Translations under genes and position numbers: made by a program | Shown: positions 39,064 to 46,157 of the stretch, piece by piece | How positions within the stretch are numbered: the stretch's first letter is position 1 | How the letters are laid out: every line of letters begins with the position of its first letter | Notes under the pieces: generated by a model | Database searches by the model: none | Told to the model about the DNA's origin: nothing | What the model saw: only the letters and a program-made list of their open reading frames with translations | Assembly: GCA_903905505.1 (NCBI GenBank) | Contig: CAIVGL010000074.1 | Location: forward strand, 22,278-86,277 | DNA from: an uncultured Bacteroidia bacterium | GTDB taxonomy: Bacteria; Bacteroidota; Bacteroidia; Bacteroidales; Prolixibacteraceae | Direction: 5' to 3' | Length of the DNA: 64,000 nt

Positions 39064-39171
39064 GATTTTGTAATTCATTACGAAAGATAAAAACGCTCAA
39101 TAAAAAGATGGATCACACTATTGATTCCTTTCGATTTCTGAGTTATAAAATAGATGGATCAAAAATATAAA

Positions 39172-39205
39172 AAAAAAGATGAACAAATGGGTTTGCTCAT
39201 CTTTT
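39172..39205 (-). terminator. Intrinsic terminator after the flavin oxidoreductase gene
   Basis: On the minus strand a GATGAGCAAA stem (one mismatch) is followed by a run of T. It lies 30 bases after the stop at 39234. Confidence 0.75.
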
Positions 39206-39233
39206 CTAAAGAGTATAAAAACAAGATTATAAC

Positions 39234-40325
39234 TTAGGTGAGGGAAAGATTGATTGAACTTCGATAGTCGTTAAATTCATTGATTAGCGCAGTAAATAGC
39301 TCCTTGACTGTTATTATTCGATCAGTTTTCCAGACATTACTTCCAGCAAAAGCGTAACCATGTTTGAAATTTCCTTTTAAAGCCGCAGAAAGTGATGCAA
39401 TAATACAATAAGGAGCGGTGCTAATATCACAAGTCTTGATGCAATTCACAGGGCAATTCTTTGGTTGTTTAGTGCCTGCCTCAACTTGATCTAGGAATAC
39501 ACTTGAGATAGCTCTACCAGGCATACCAACCGGACTTTTAATGATCCGGACATCCTCCTTTTTCGCATCTAAGTAGGCTTGTTTAAATTTATCTGAAGCA
39601 TCACATTCGACAGTGGTAACAAAACGAGTCCCCATTTGCACACCGGCAGCCCCCATAGCCAGAAATTTATCGATATCAGCTCCGGTATAAATTCCGCCGG
39701 CTGCAATAACTGGAATAACAACTCCATTTGCTAGACCGATCTCATTTGCAACGGCAATAACCTCAGGCATGATATTTTCAAGAGAGAAAGCCTCATCATC
39801 TATTTGTTCAACTTTAAATCCAAGATGACCACCCGCTTTAGGACCTTCGACAACAATAGCATCGGGTAAATAATCGAAATTAGCTTTCCATTTATTACAG
39901 ATCAAGGCGGCACCTCGTGCCGATGAAACAATCGGAGCCAACCGTGTTTTAGAACCCGGCGTTAGGTATTTAGGTAAATCGAGTGGCAAACCTGCACCAG
40001 AAAAAATAATATCCACCCCTTCTTTAATAGAAGTTTCCACAAGATCAGCATAATTTGACAGAGCGACCATAATGTTAACGCCGATCACCCCCTTCGTATG
40101 TTCACGAGACTTCCGAATCTCCTCCGTTAAGCCATAAATGCAATTTTCAAGATAATCGGAGGAGTGATCTTTATATAAAAATCCTATTCCTGCGGGAGAA
40201 ATAACACCGACTCCACCTTCGTTCGCAACAGCTGTTGCCAATCCGGAAAGGGATATTCCTACACCCATTCCACCTTGTATGATAGGCAGATCAATTTGAA
40301 GTCCACCAATGTTCAGATTTTTCAT
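39234..40325 (-). CDS. NAD(P)H-dependent flavin oxidoreductase, nitronate monooxygenase/FabK-like
   Basis: A 363-residue FMN TIM-barrel enzyme. The N-terminus LPIIQGGMGVGISLSGLA, then GVIGVNIMVAL, VEGPKAGGHLG and the phosphate loop VIAAGGIYTGADIDKFLAMGAAGVQMGTRF are the family blocks. Unusual is a Cys-rich segment late in the protein (CPVNCIKTCDISTAPYC) present in a clostridial/Bacteroidota subgroup. The substrate may be nitronates or an enoyl thioester. An ATG 24 codons upstream would add an uncharacteristic leader, so 40325 is chosen. Three 9-bp direct repeats lie upstream next to the LytTR gene. Confidence 0.88.
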   Translation of the reverse strand: MKNLNIGGLQIDLPIIQGGMGVGISLSGLATAVANEGGVGVISPAGIGFLYKDHSSDYLENCIYGLTEEIRKSREHTKGVIGVNIMVALSNYADLVETSIKEGVDIIFSGAGLPLDLPKYLTPGSKTRLAPIVSSARGAALICNKWKANFDYLPDAIVVEGPKAGGHLGFKVEQIDDEAFSLENIMPEVIAVANEIGLANGVVIPVIAAGGIYTGADIDKFLAMGAAGVQMGTRFVTTVECDASDKFKQAYLDAKKEDVRIIKSPVGMPGRAISSVFLDQVEAGTKQPKNCPVNCIKTCDISTAPYCIIASLSAALKGNFKHGYAFAGSNVWKTDRIITVKELFTALINEFNDYRSSINLSLT

Positions 40326-40451
40326 GTTCGGAAATATTCGTAAATAGTTATATGTACAATTAGCTAGAAAAAGCTTTGATGTCGAAAAGCAGTACAATGA
40401 TAAATACTAAATAGGTTCAAACCTTTAGAAATGGGTCGCACTGCAGAAAAA

Positions 40452-40502
40452 GGGAACAAATGAAGGAATTTGGGACGAAATACAAGTTATTCAGGGACGA
40501 AA
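40452..40502 (-). promoter_or_regulatory. Three 9-bp direct repeats, candidate LytTR operator
   Basis: The minus strand reads TTTCGTCCC twice (13-base spacer) and then TTTGTTCCC after 11 bases, giving starts 22 and 20 bases apart, or two helical turns. LytTR proteins bind 9-bp direct repeats with about this spacing. The cluster lies between the LytTR gene end (40528) and the flavin oxidoreductase start (40325). The element does not match the published LytTR consensus closely. Confidence 0.4.
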
Positions 40503-40527
40503 AACACATCAAAACCGACCTATTAGA

Positions 40528-41388
40528 CTAGAGATCAGTTTGCGTTAATGCTTTAAAGCTTGGAATAAAGTGGCGTGAGACCGGAATCTTAAAGTCTAAT
40601 TTATCAAGTTCAAGAAAATAGCCTTTAGAGTTGCCTGATATAGCTTTGACTCTATTCAGATTAACGATCCAGCAACGATGGCACTTGGCAAACTGAGTGT
40701 TTTGCTCGAGTTGATGTTCTAAAAAGACGAAGGATTGTCGGAAAAGTTTCTTTCTACAGACCCCCTTCTCCAATAAAAAAATTTCGATGTAGTTACCTGA
40801 GGAGTGAAAGACTAAAATATCAGATAATACGGCATTAAAATGATCTTTCCCATTTTCACCAACAAGGAGAAAATCTTTATGGAGTATTGGGACAATCTTC
40901 TCATCCCCAAAAAAATGTCGACGGCTATTATCCAAAACACTAACCATTTTAGCCTTTAGAGTATGGTTATAGTTAATCAGATTTAAAAGAAGTAGGGGTA
41001 ATAAGGCTAAGGCTCCAGTTCGAAAAATAGGAAGAGTTTCAAGTTCTGTCTGGTTCACATTCCAGGCCATCAGGATTAGGATGACAAAGAGGTTACTAAA
41101 GAGCCAGATATTCCAAATTATCTCTTTTAAGACAGTCCAATTGTTTGTATTGAAGGTCTGGGGCATTAAGCCAGGCAATATAAGGTTGTTAGCCAGAAGG
41201 CTCAGCACGCACATAACGCCAGCACCTAGAACAAAGTAACCGTCATTTTCTGACTTTAAAAAATTAATACCAAAAGGTTGGAAATAAAGCACCAAAAGCA
41301 CAAAGCTCATTCCAACCAAGCCGATCGTTTTGGCATTGTGTTTAAAATGATTATTAAAGGGATACGGCTGGTGTAAATTCTCGAACAT
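40528..41388 (-). CDS. Membrane-bound LytTR-family transcriptional regulator
   Basis: A 286-residue protein. The N-terminal half has four hydrophobic helices (about residues 20-37, 48-68, 88-108, 122-143). The C-terminal half is a LytTR DNA-binding domain: ILVFHSSGNYIEIFL, KKLFRQSFVFLEHQL, FAKCHRCWIVNLNRVKAISG and LDKLDFKIPVSRHFIP are its strands. There is no receiver domain, so it is not a standard response regulator; signals probably come through the membrane part. Neighbouring direct repeats may be its target. The nearest genes are the twin tRNA-Asp upstream and the flavin oxidoreductase downstream. Confidence 0.9.
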   Translation of the reverse strand: MFENLHQPYPFNNHFKHNAKTIGLVGMSFVLLVLYFQPFGINFLKSENDGYFVLGAGVMCVLSLLANNLILPGLMPQTFNTNNWTVLKEIIWNIWLFSNLFVILILMAWNVNQTELETLPIFRTGALALLPLLLLNLINYNHTLKAKMVSVLDNSRRHFFGDEKIVPILHKDFLLVGENGKDHFNAVLSDILVFHSSGNYIEIFLLEKGVCRKKLFRQSFVFLEHQLEQNTQFAKCHRCWIVNLNRVKAISGNSKGYFLELDKLDFKIPVSRHFIPSFKALTQTDL

Positions 41389-41492
41389 ACGTCTAATTTA
41401 ACGATGCTAAGGTAATAAAATCGCAATTAGGTTGTACTTGCAAAGAAAAAGGTATTTCCCCGAAAAAAACGCTACAAAAAACAGACTTCCTA

Positions 41493-41528
41493 AAAACACA
41501 AAAGCTCCAGAATTTCTTCTGAAGCTTT
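41493..41528 (-). terminator. Terminator of the tRNA-Asp unit
   Basis: On the minus strand AAAGCTTCAGAA pairs with TTCTGGAGCTTT (one T:G wobble) and is followed by a TTTTGTGTTTTT tract, directly after the second tRNA. Confidence 0.75.
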
Positions 41529-41529
41529 G

Positions 41530-41603
41530 CGGTCTGGACGGGACTCGAACCCGCGACCTCCGCCGTGACAGGGCGGCATTCTAACCAACTGAACTACCAA
41601 ACC
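41530..41603 (-). tRNA. tRNA-Asp (GTC), downstream copy
   Basis: Folds as a complete cloverleaf on the minus strand. The acceptor is GGTTTGG/CCAGACC with one T-G pair and discriminator G73; the anticodon stem CCGCC/GGCGG holds loop CTGTCAC with anticodon GTC; the T-arm is GCGGGTTCGAGTCCCGT. CCA is not encoded, as is usual in this phylum. It is identical to the other copy. Confidence 0.97.
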
Positions 41604-41625
41604 AATAAAATAAGAACAAAAATAG

Positions 41626-41699
41626 CGGTCTGGACGGGACTCGAACCCGCGACCTCCGCCGTGACAGGGCGGCATTCTAACCAACTGAACTACCAAACC
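41626..41699 (-). tRNA. tRNA-Asp (GTC), upstream copy
   Basis: Identical 74-base gene to the one 96 bases downstream, same arms and anticodon. Only 22 bases separate the two, so they form one transcript from the promoter box at 41749-41756 to the terminator at 41493-41528. Confidence 0.97.
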
Positions 41700-41748
41700 A
41701 TTTTTATCTTCGAAGAACTTTTCAATCACCTAATTAAATTAGGAGGTG

Positions 41749-41756
41749 CAAATATA
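41749..41756 (-). promoter_or_regulatory. Bacteroidota -7 promoter box (TATATTTG) for the tRNA-Asp pair
   Basis: Minus-strand TAnnTTTG match about 50 bases upstream of the first tRNA. Confidence 0.55.
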
Positions 41757-41855
41757 AGGCAATTTTCGTTACTTCAAATGGTTCGAAAGTAAATAAATAT
41801 GAAAATCAGTGTTGAATATCATATGTTGCAATAGAATAAGCAATTAGGATAAAGA

Positions 41856-42401
41856 TCAAGGGGCAACACGAGAAAACAGAGAAAAATGGACACTTCCATA
41901 CTTCCTTATTTCTAAGAATAATGGATGATTTGAAAAATCGTTCGTCTTGCCATGCTCCAAAATAAGTAAACCGTCAGGATGAAGCAATTGACCTCCGAGT
42001 ATAAGATCAGGGATTTCAGCAATTTGCTTTAATTCATAAGGGGGATCAGCAAAGATAAAGTCAAACTGCTCAGCAGACTTAGCTATATATTTAAAGGCAT
42101 CCAGATTTAACGCTCTGACCGATTGCTTCACTCCAAGCTTCTCGATAACGGAACAAATAAACTGAAAATGGGAGCGATCTAACTCTACACATGTCACATG
42201 GGGACAGCCACGAGAGACAAATTCAAATGAAATAGAGCCGGTTCCGCTAAATAAATCTAAAACCCTTTTGGTTTCTAAATCATACCGATTATGAAGAATA
42301 TTGAATAAGTTCTCTCTTGCAAAATCAGTTGTAGGTCTAGCTTTAAAATTTTTAGCTGGTCTAAAAATTCGACTCTTAAACATTCCGCCAATTATTCGCA
42401 T
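41856..42401 (-). CDS. rsmD: 16S rRNA (guanine(966)-N2)-methyltransferase
   Basis: A 181-residue SAM methyltransferase of the RsmD family acting on assembled 30S precursors. Family motifs: MRIIGG at the start, RPTTDFARENLFNIL, the SAM loop VLDLFSGTGSISFE, the acidic VELD, and the catalytic DPPY in FIFADPPYEL. It overlaps the DUF3822 gene by 10 bases, an arrangement common in Bacteroidota. Confidence 0.95.
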   Translation of the reverse strand: MRIIGGMFKSRIFRPAKNFKARPTTDFARENLFNILHNRYDLETKRVLDLFSGTGSISFEFVSRGCPHVTCVELDRSHFQFICSVIEKLGVKQSVRALNLDAFKYIAKSAEQFDFIFADPPYELKQIAEIPDLILGGQLLHPDGLLILEHGKTNDFSNHPLFLEIRKYGSVHFSLFSRVAP

Positions 42402-43243
42402 TTGTAGACGCTTAAAAGTGTAGAGTAATAGTGCTCTGGAACCTGACTAAAGGTATAGCTATGTTGATAGGTTGAATCTAATCGAGCAAAAGATGTGAGC
42501 TTGACATACTTTTTAAACAAGTGGTAGACCGGTGAAACTTGAGGGAGCTGACCTTGTAGGATAAGTTCGGTCTGATCGGAAGCAAGTTTTAACTGATCAA
42601 ACGTAAAAAGCACATGATAAAGAATGTCGCGTTCTGTTTTGTAATGAAATACATTACAATAAACAAGACTTGATCCTTTAACTACAACCATCTCGAAATT
42701 ATCTCGAAAGAAATTCAGACGAACTTGAACCTTCGAAGGAGAGGACCAGTTGCTTTTTAATCCGCCTTCTACAAGTGGATAAAGGGTATGTTTGATCTCG
42801 CATTTGGGAAATCTTTCGGATAAGAAAGCCTGTAGATTCTCAGGAAGATCAAAGACGCAGTAACTTCCAGCCTTAGCAAAAAGATTCTTAACAACGCTAA
42901 ACCCCTTCTCCTCCACATTATTAAACCACAACATCTTCTCCTCAACCCCTTTTTTGAAAAATGCCTGAGGAACCAGGGTAAATTTACGTGTTGCGTATAA
43001 AATTTCTACACTCTTAAAAGAGTGACTCAAAATATCCTCTGCTTCAAACACCTCGCGCACATGCTTCAAGAGCAAGCGAGGTCGCTTTAGAAAGAAATGA
43101 TGACCATTGAGTAAAATATATTTTCCTTTGGAAAGATCTAGAATTGCAAAGTAAAACCCATCAAGCCCTATCTGGACTGACAAATGATAGTCAGTAGTCT
43201 GTGTGCTATCGAAAGTTTTGTCAATAAAACAGATATCACGCAT
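42392..43243 (-). CDS. DUF3822 family protein
   Basis: A 283-residue protein of a family largely confined to Bacteroidota and commonly next to rsmD. It shows alternating strands and helices like an actin/ASKHA-type fold (LSVQIGLDGFYFAILDL at the N-terminus and VYCNVFHYKTERDILYHVLFTFDQL in the middle), but without clear nucleotide-binding motifs. No biochemical role is known. Its stop overlaps the start of rsmD, so a link to ribosome maturation or simple co-transcription is possible. Confidence 0.8.
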   Translation of the reverse strand: MRDICFIDKTFDSTQTTDYHLSVQIGLDGFYFAILDLSKGKYILLNGHHFFLKRPRLLLKHVREVFEAEDILSHSFKSVEILYATRKFTLVPQAFFKKGVEEKMLWFNNVEEKGFSVVKNLFAKAGSYCVFDLPENLQAFLSERFPKCEIKHTLYPLVEGGLKSNWSSPSKVQVRLNFFRDNFEMVVVKGSSLVYCNVFHYKTERDILYHVLFTFDQLKLASDQTELILQGQLPQVSPVYHLFKKYVKLTSFARLDSTYQHSYTFSQVPEHYYSTLLSVYKCE

Positions 43244-43275
43244 TTTTAATTATATTGTATTCGTTCGTATGGCTA

Positions 43276-43283
43276 CAAATTTA
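43276..43283 (-). promoter_or_regulatory. Bacteroidota -7 promoter box (TAAATTTG) for DUF3822-rsmD
   Basis: Minus-strand TAnnTTTG match 33 bases before the ATG at 43243. Confidence 0.45.
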
Positions 43284-43330
43284 AAAAAAATGACAAACCT
43301 TTGCTAACGAATAAGGCGAAAAGAGCTACC

Positions 43331-44761
43331 ATGTTAAAAAGTTACATCTCCAAACAAATCATCGAACAGATTAAGTTCGAACCAACAGAGTGCCAGACAG
43401 AGATGGCTGACAAGGCAGCTGAGTTTATCACCGTCGCCAATCCTAGAATGGCCTTCCTCCTTAAAGGTTATGCAGGGACAGGAAAAACAACCGCTTTAAG
43501 TGCTTTAGTCAGAGTCTTAGATCAAATCAAGATGAAAACTGTCCTACTTGCCCCAACTGGAAGAGCAGCCAAAGTACTATCTCGATACTCAGACCGCCAA
43601 GCCACCACCATACATAAAAAGATTTACCGTCAACAGTCGGCAAACAATGGAATAGGCAAGTTTGCTCTGGATAGAAACCTGCATAAAAACACCATTTTCA
43701 TCATTGATGAGGCCTCAATGATTGCAAATCAAAGTCAAGAAAATACGATCTTCGGGTCAGGCTATTTACTCTCCGACTTAATTGAATATGTTATGTCTGG
43801 CGAAAATTGCAGATTAATCATCGCAGGAGATACAGCTCAACTCCCACCGGTGGGATTTAGCATCAGTCCCGCGCTGGAGGAGGAGGAACTAAGCTATTTT
43901 GATCTTGACATTATCAAATGTGAGTTAACTGAGGTTGTACGGCAAGCCACGGAGTCAGGCATTCTAGCCAATGCCACATTGATCAGAAACCTTCTTGCAG
44001 ACGAGAACTACAAAGGATATTGGAAAATTAAAACAATCGGATACAACGACATATTACACATTGGCGGAAGTGAATTAATCGAAGAGATTTCAAGCTGTTA
44101 CCACAAATTCGGCATAGACGAAACCATTGTGGTGACTCGATCAAATAAGCGAGCGAATAAATTCAATGAAGGAATACGCCGATCTGTGCTATACCGTGAG
44201 GAACAGCTGTCGACTGGGGATCTAGTGATGAGTGTAAAAAATAACTATTTCTGGGCAAAAGCATCAGAGGAACTGGGGTTTATTGCCAATGGAGATATTG
44301 CAGAAGTTGTTAAGATAAGGAAGTACGAAGAGAAATATGGATTTCATTTTGTCAATGTCACCTTACGATTTATCGACCTTAAAGATGTGGAGATCGATTG
44401 CAAAATCATGCTAGACACCTTAACCGTTGAAGCTCCGGCACTATCACAAAGCGATCAGAAACGACTCTTTGATGAGATCGTTCTAGACTATCCCGACATA
44501 CGAAACAAAAGGGTGTTATGGGAGAAGATTAGGGAAAATGAATATTTCAATGCCTTACAAGTAAAATTCTCCTATGCACTAACCTGTCATAAATCACAAG
44601 GAGGTCAATGGAAGGCGGTCTTTCTAGACCATGGCTACCTCACTGAAGAGATGATTGATCGAGAATACTTACGTTGGGCCTATACCGCATTCACTCGTCC
44701 CACAGAGCGACTGTACCTAGTCAATTTCAACAAAGAGTTCTCCGAAGAGAAGGAATCCTAA
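43331..44761 (+). CDS. RecD2-like superfamily 1 DNA helicase / AAA ATPase
   Basis: A 476-residue SF1B helicase. Motif I is KGYAGTGKTT, motif Ia LLAPTGRAAKVLS, Walker B FIIDEASMI, motif III IAGDTAQLPPVG, and the late UvrD_C_2 block SYALTCHKSQGGQW and YTAFTRPTERLYLVN contain motifs V-VI. There is no RecD N-terminal HhH domain, so it is a short stand-alone form found widely in Bacteroidota. Role in repair or recombination is inferred. A TTG 10 codons upstream is in frame, but the ATG at 43331 is preferred. Confidence 0.88.
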   Translation: MLKSYISKQIIEQIKFEPTECQTEMADKAAEFITVANPRMAFLLKGYAGTGKTTALSALVRVLDQIKMKTVLLAPTGRAAKVLSRYSDRQATTIHKKIYRQQSANNGIGKFALDRNLHKNTIFIIDEASMIANQSQENTIFGSGYLLSDLIEYVMSGENCRLIIAGDTAQLPPVGFSISPALEEEELSYFDLDIIKCELTEVVRQATESGILANATLIRNLLADENYKGYWKIKTIGYNDILHIGGSELIEEISSCYHKFGIDETIVVTRSNKRANKFNEGIRRSVLYREEQLSTGDLVMSVKNNYFWAKASEELGFIANGDIAEVVKIRKYEEKYGFHFVNVTLRFIDLKDVEIDCKIMLDTLTVEAPALSQSDQKRLFDEIVLDYPDIRNKRVLWEKIRENEYFNALQVKFSYALTCHKSQGGQWKAVFLDHGYLTEEMIDREYLRWAYTAFTRPTERLYLVNFNKEFSEEKES

Positions 44762-44770
44762 CTAAATCTA

Positions 44771-45688
44771 TTAAAGGTCAAAACGACACCCCTCGTTGGC
44801 TGCAAACGTATTTGGGAATAGTGCGGCCGCTTCGTTAACCAGAGGCTCTTCGTTTTTATAGCGACTTGAAAAATGGCCAATGATTAATCTCTTCACCCGA
44901 GCTTGTGACGCGATCTCTGCGGCTTGCTTAGCGGTAGAATGAAAAGTTTTTAAAGCCAATGCTTTAAGGTCATCACAAAATGTAGCCTCATGATATAACA
45001 AATCGATGCCATCGATAATTGGAAGGATCTGCTTGCGTGGCAAGGTGTCGGAACAAAATGCATACGCCCGAACAGGCTCTGCTGGGAAAGTGAGATCTGC
45101 ATTGGGAATTACTCGACCATCGGGCAGTACGAAATTCGCACCCCCTTTAATAGCCACTCGATCTTTAACTGGAACAGCATAGAACTTGATTTGATCAACC
45201 CGAAGATTTAATTCATGTGGTTTTTCTTTAAACAAGAAACCACAACATGGAATACGATGTTTCAGTGGGAAAGACTCGATGGTAAGACGGGCATCCTCAA
45301 AAATCAGTGCTCTTTTGCGAAAATTTAAGGGATGGTATATAATCGACAAGTCAGCTTCCGACTCATTCATAAATTTCAGCAAAGAATCCATCATCATTTT
45401 CAATTCAGAAGGGGCATAAATATGCAGTTCCCCTTTCTTGCCTGCAAGAGTCATCGAAGAGATAAGTCCAGGCAGCCCAAAGATATGATCGCCGTGAAGA
45501 TGCGAAATAAAGATATGATTGATCTTGCTGAATTTAAAACCAAACTTACGAAGTTGAATTTGTGCTCCTTCACCGCAATCGACTAGGTAGTATTTCTCAT
45601 TTAGGTTCACAACCTGTGAAGTTGGAAATCTAGTTAAGGTAGGAAGTGCAGAGCTACTGCCGAGTATGGTTACTGAAAATGGGAGCAT
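44771..45688 (-). CDS. rnz: Ribonuclease Z (tRNA 3'-processing endonuclease)
   Basis: A 305-residue metallo-beta-lactamase-fold nuclease that removes tRNA 3' trailers, which matters here because tRNA genes lack encoded CCA. It starts LPFSVTILGSSSALPT, has the SHLHGDH zinc motif, the flexible-arm region, and CSDTLP and HSTAKQAAEIA ending with IIGHFSSRY. An upstream in-frame ATG at 45760 would put a transcription terminator inside the gene, so 45688 is the start. Confidence 0.95.
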   Translation of the reverse strand: MLPFSVTILGSSSALPTLTRFPTSQVVNLNEKYYLVDCGEGAQIQLRKFGFKFSKINHIFISHLHGDHIFGLPGLISSMTLAGKKGELHIYAPSELKMMMDSLLKFMNESEADLSIIYHPLNFRKRALIFEDARLTIESFPLKHRIPCCGFLFKEKPHELNLRVDQIKFYAVPVKDRVAIKGGANFVLPDGRVIPNADLTFPAEPVRAYAFCSDTLPRKQILPIIDGIDLLYHEATFCDDLKALALKTFHSTAKQAAEIASQARVKRLIIGHFSSRYKNEEPLVNEAAALFPNTFAANEGCRFDL

Positions 45689-45730
45689 ATTTAGTTGTGC
45701 TTGATCGTCAAGTAATGGAATTAGCTTTAA

Positions 45731-45754
45731 AATAAAAACCCGGCATACACCGGG
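45731..45754 (-). terminator. Terminator between the STAS gene and rnz
   Basis: On the minus strand CCCGG pairs with CCGGG around a six-base loop and is followed by TTTTTATT. It ends the STAS transcript and fixes the rnz start downstream. Confidence 0.75.
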
Positions 45755-45767
45755 CTCCAATTTTTTA

Positions 45768-46121
45768 TTATAATTCAGATTTTTTATTCAATAACCGTTC
45801 AGCTTCTTGGACATTCGTGGCAATTATGAACACTTTATCCAGATTTGCAATCTTAATTAGCATTTCGACACTTGAGGAGAGATTAGTCAGAATAAACGTC
45901 CCCTCTTGATCCTCACAAAGTCGATTTCCCAATAAGATAGCGCTTAAACCTGACGAATCACAATGTTCACACTCCCCAAGGTCAAGCACTATATGAGAAA
46001 TGCCCTGACTCAAAAGCAGCATTAAAGCAGCTTTTAAGTCAGGGGCATTATAACTATTGAGCTGTTTCTTGACGATTTTAACACAAGAATAACCCGGCTC
46101 ATTTTGAATGGTCAAAGTCAT
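45768..46121 (-). CDS. STAS-domain protein (anti-sigma factor antagonist-like)
   Basis: A 117-residue single STAS domain. VLDLGECEHCDSSGLSAILLGNRL contains the conserved Asp-Ser-Ser-Gly loop with the Ser that is phosphorylated in SpoIIAA-type antagonists, followed by the typical L-S-x-V helix (LSSSVEMLIKIANLDKVF). The partner anti-sigma kinase is not in the window. It lies 36 bases downstream of rpsA and may be read through from it. Confidence 0.88.
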   Translation of the reverse strand: MTLTIQNEPGYSCVKIVKKQLNSYNAPDLKAALMLLLSQGISHIVLDLGECEHCDSSGLSAILLGNRLCEDQEGTFILTNLSSSVEMLIKIANLDKVFIIATNVQEAERLLNKKSEL

Positions 46122-46157
46122 AAATAAATTTACAACAAAAATCTGAACGAGAAAAGA

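Noticed and set aside
41490..41729. Minus-strand 79-residue ORF repeating VVQLVRMPPCHGGGRG twice
   Set aside because: It is the two tRNA-Asp genes translated as if coding; the repeat is just the tRNA duplication.
45689..45760. N-terminal extension of RNase Z
   Set aside because: It would translate through the terminator hairpin at 45731-45754; the conserved N-terminus starts at 45688.
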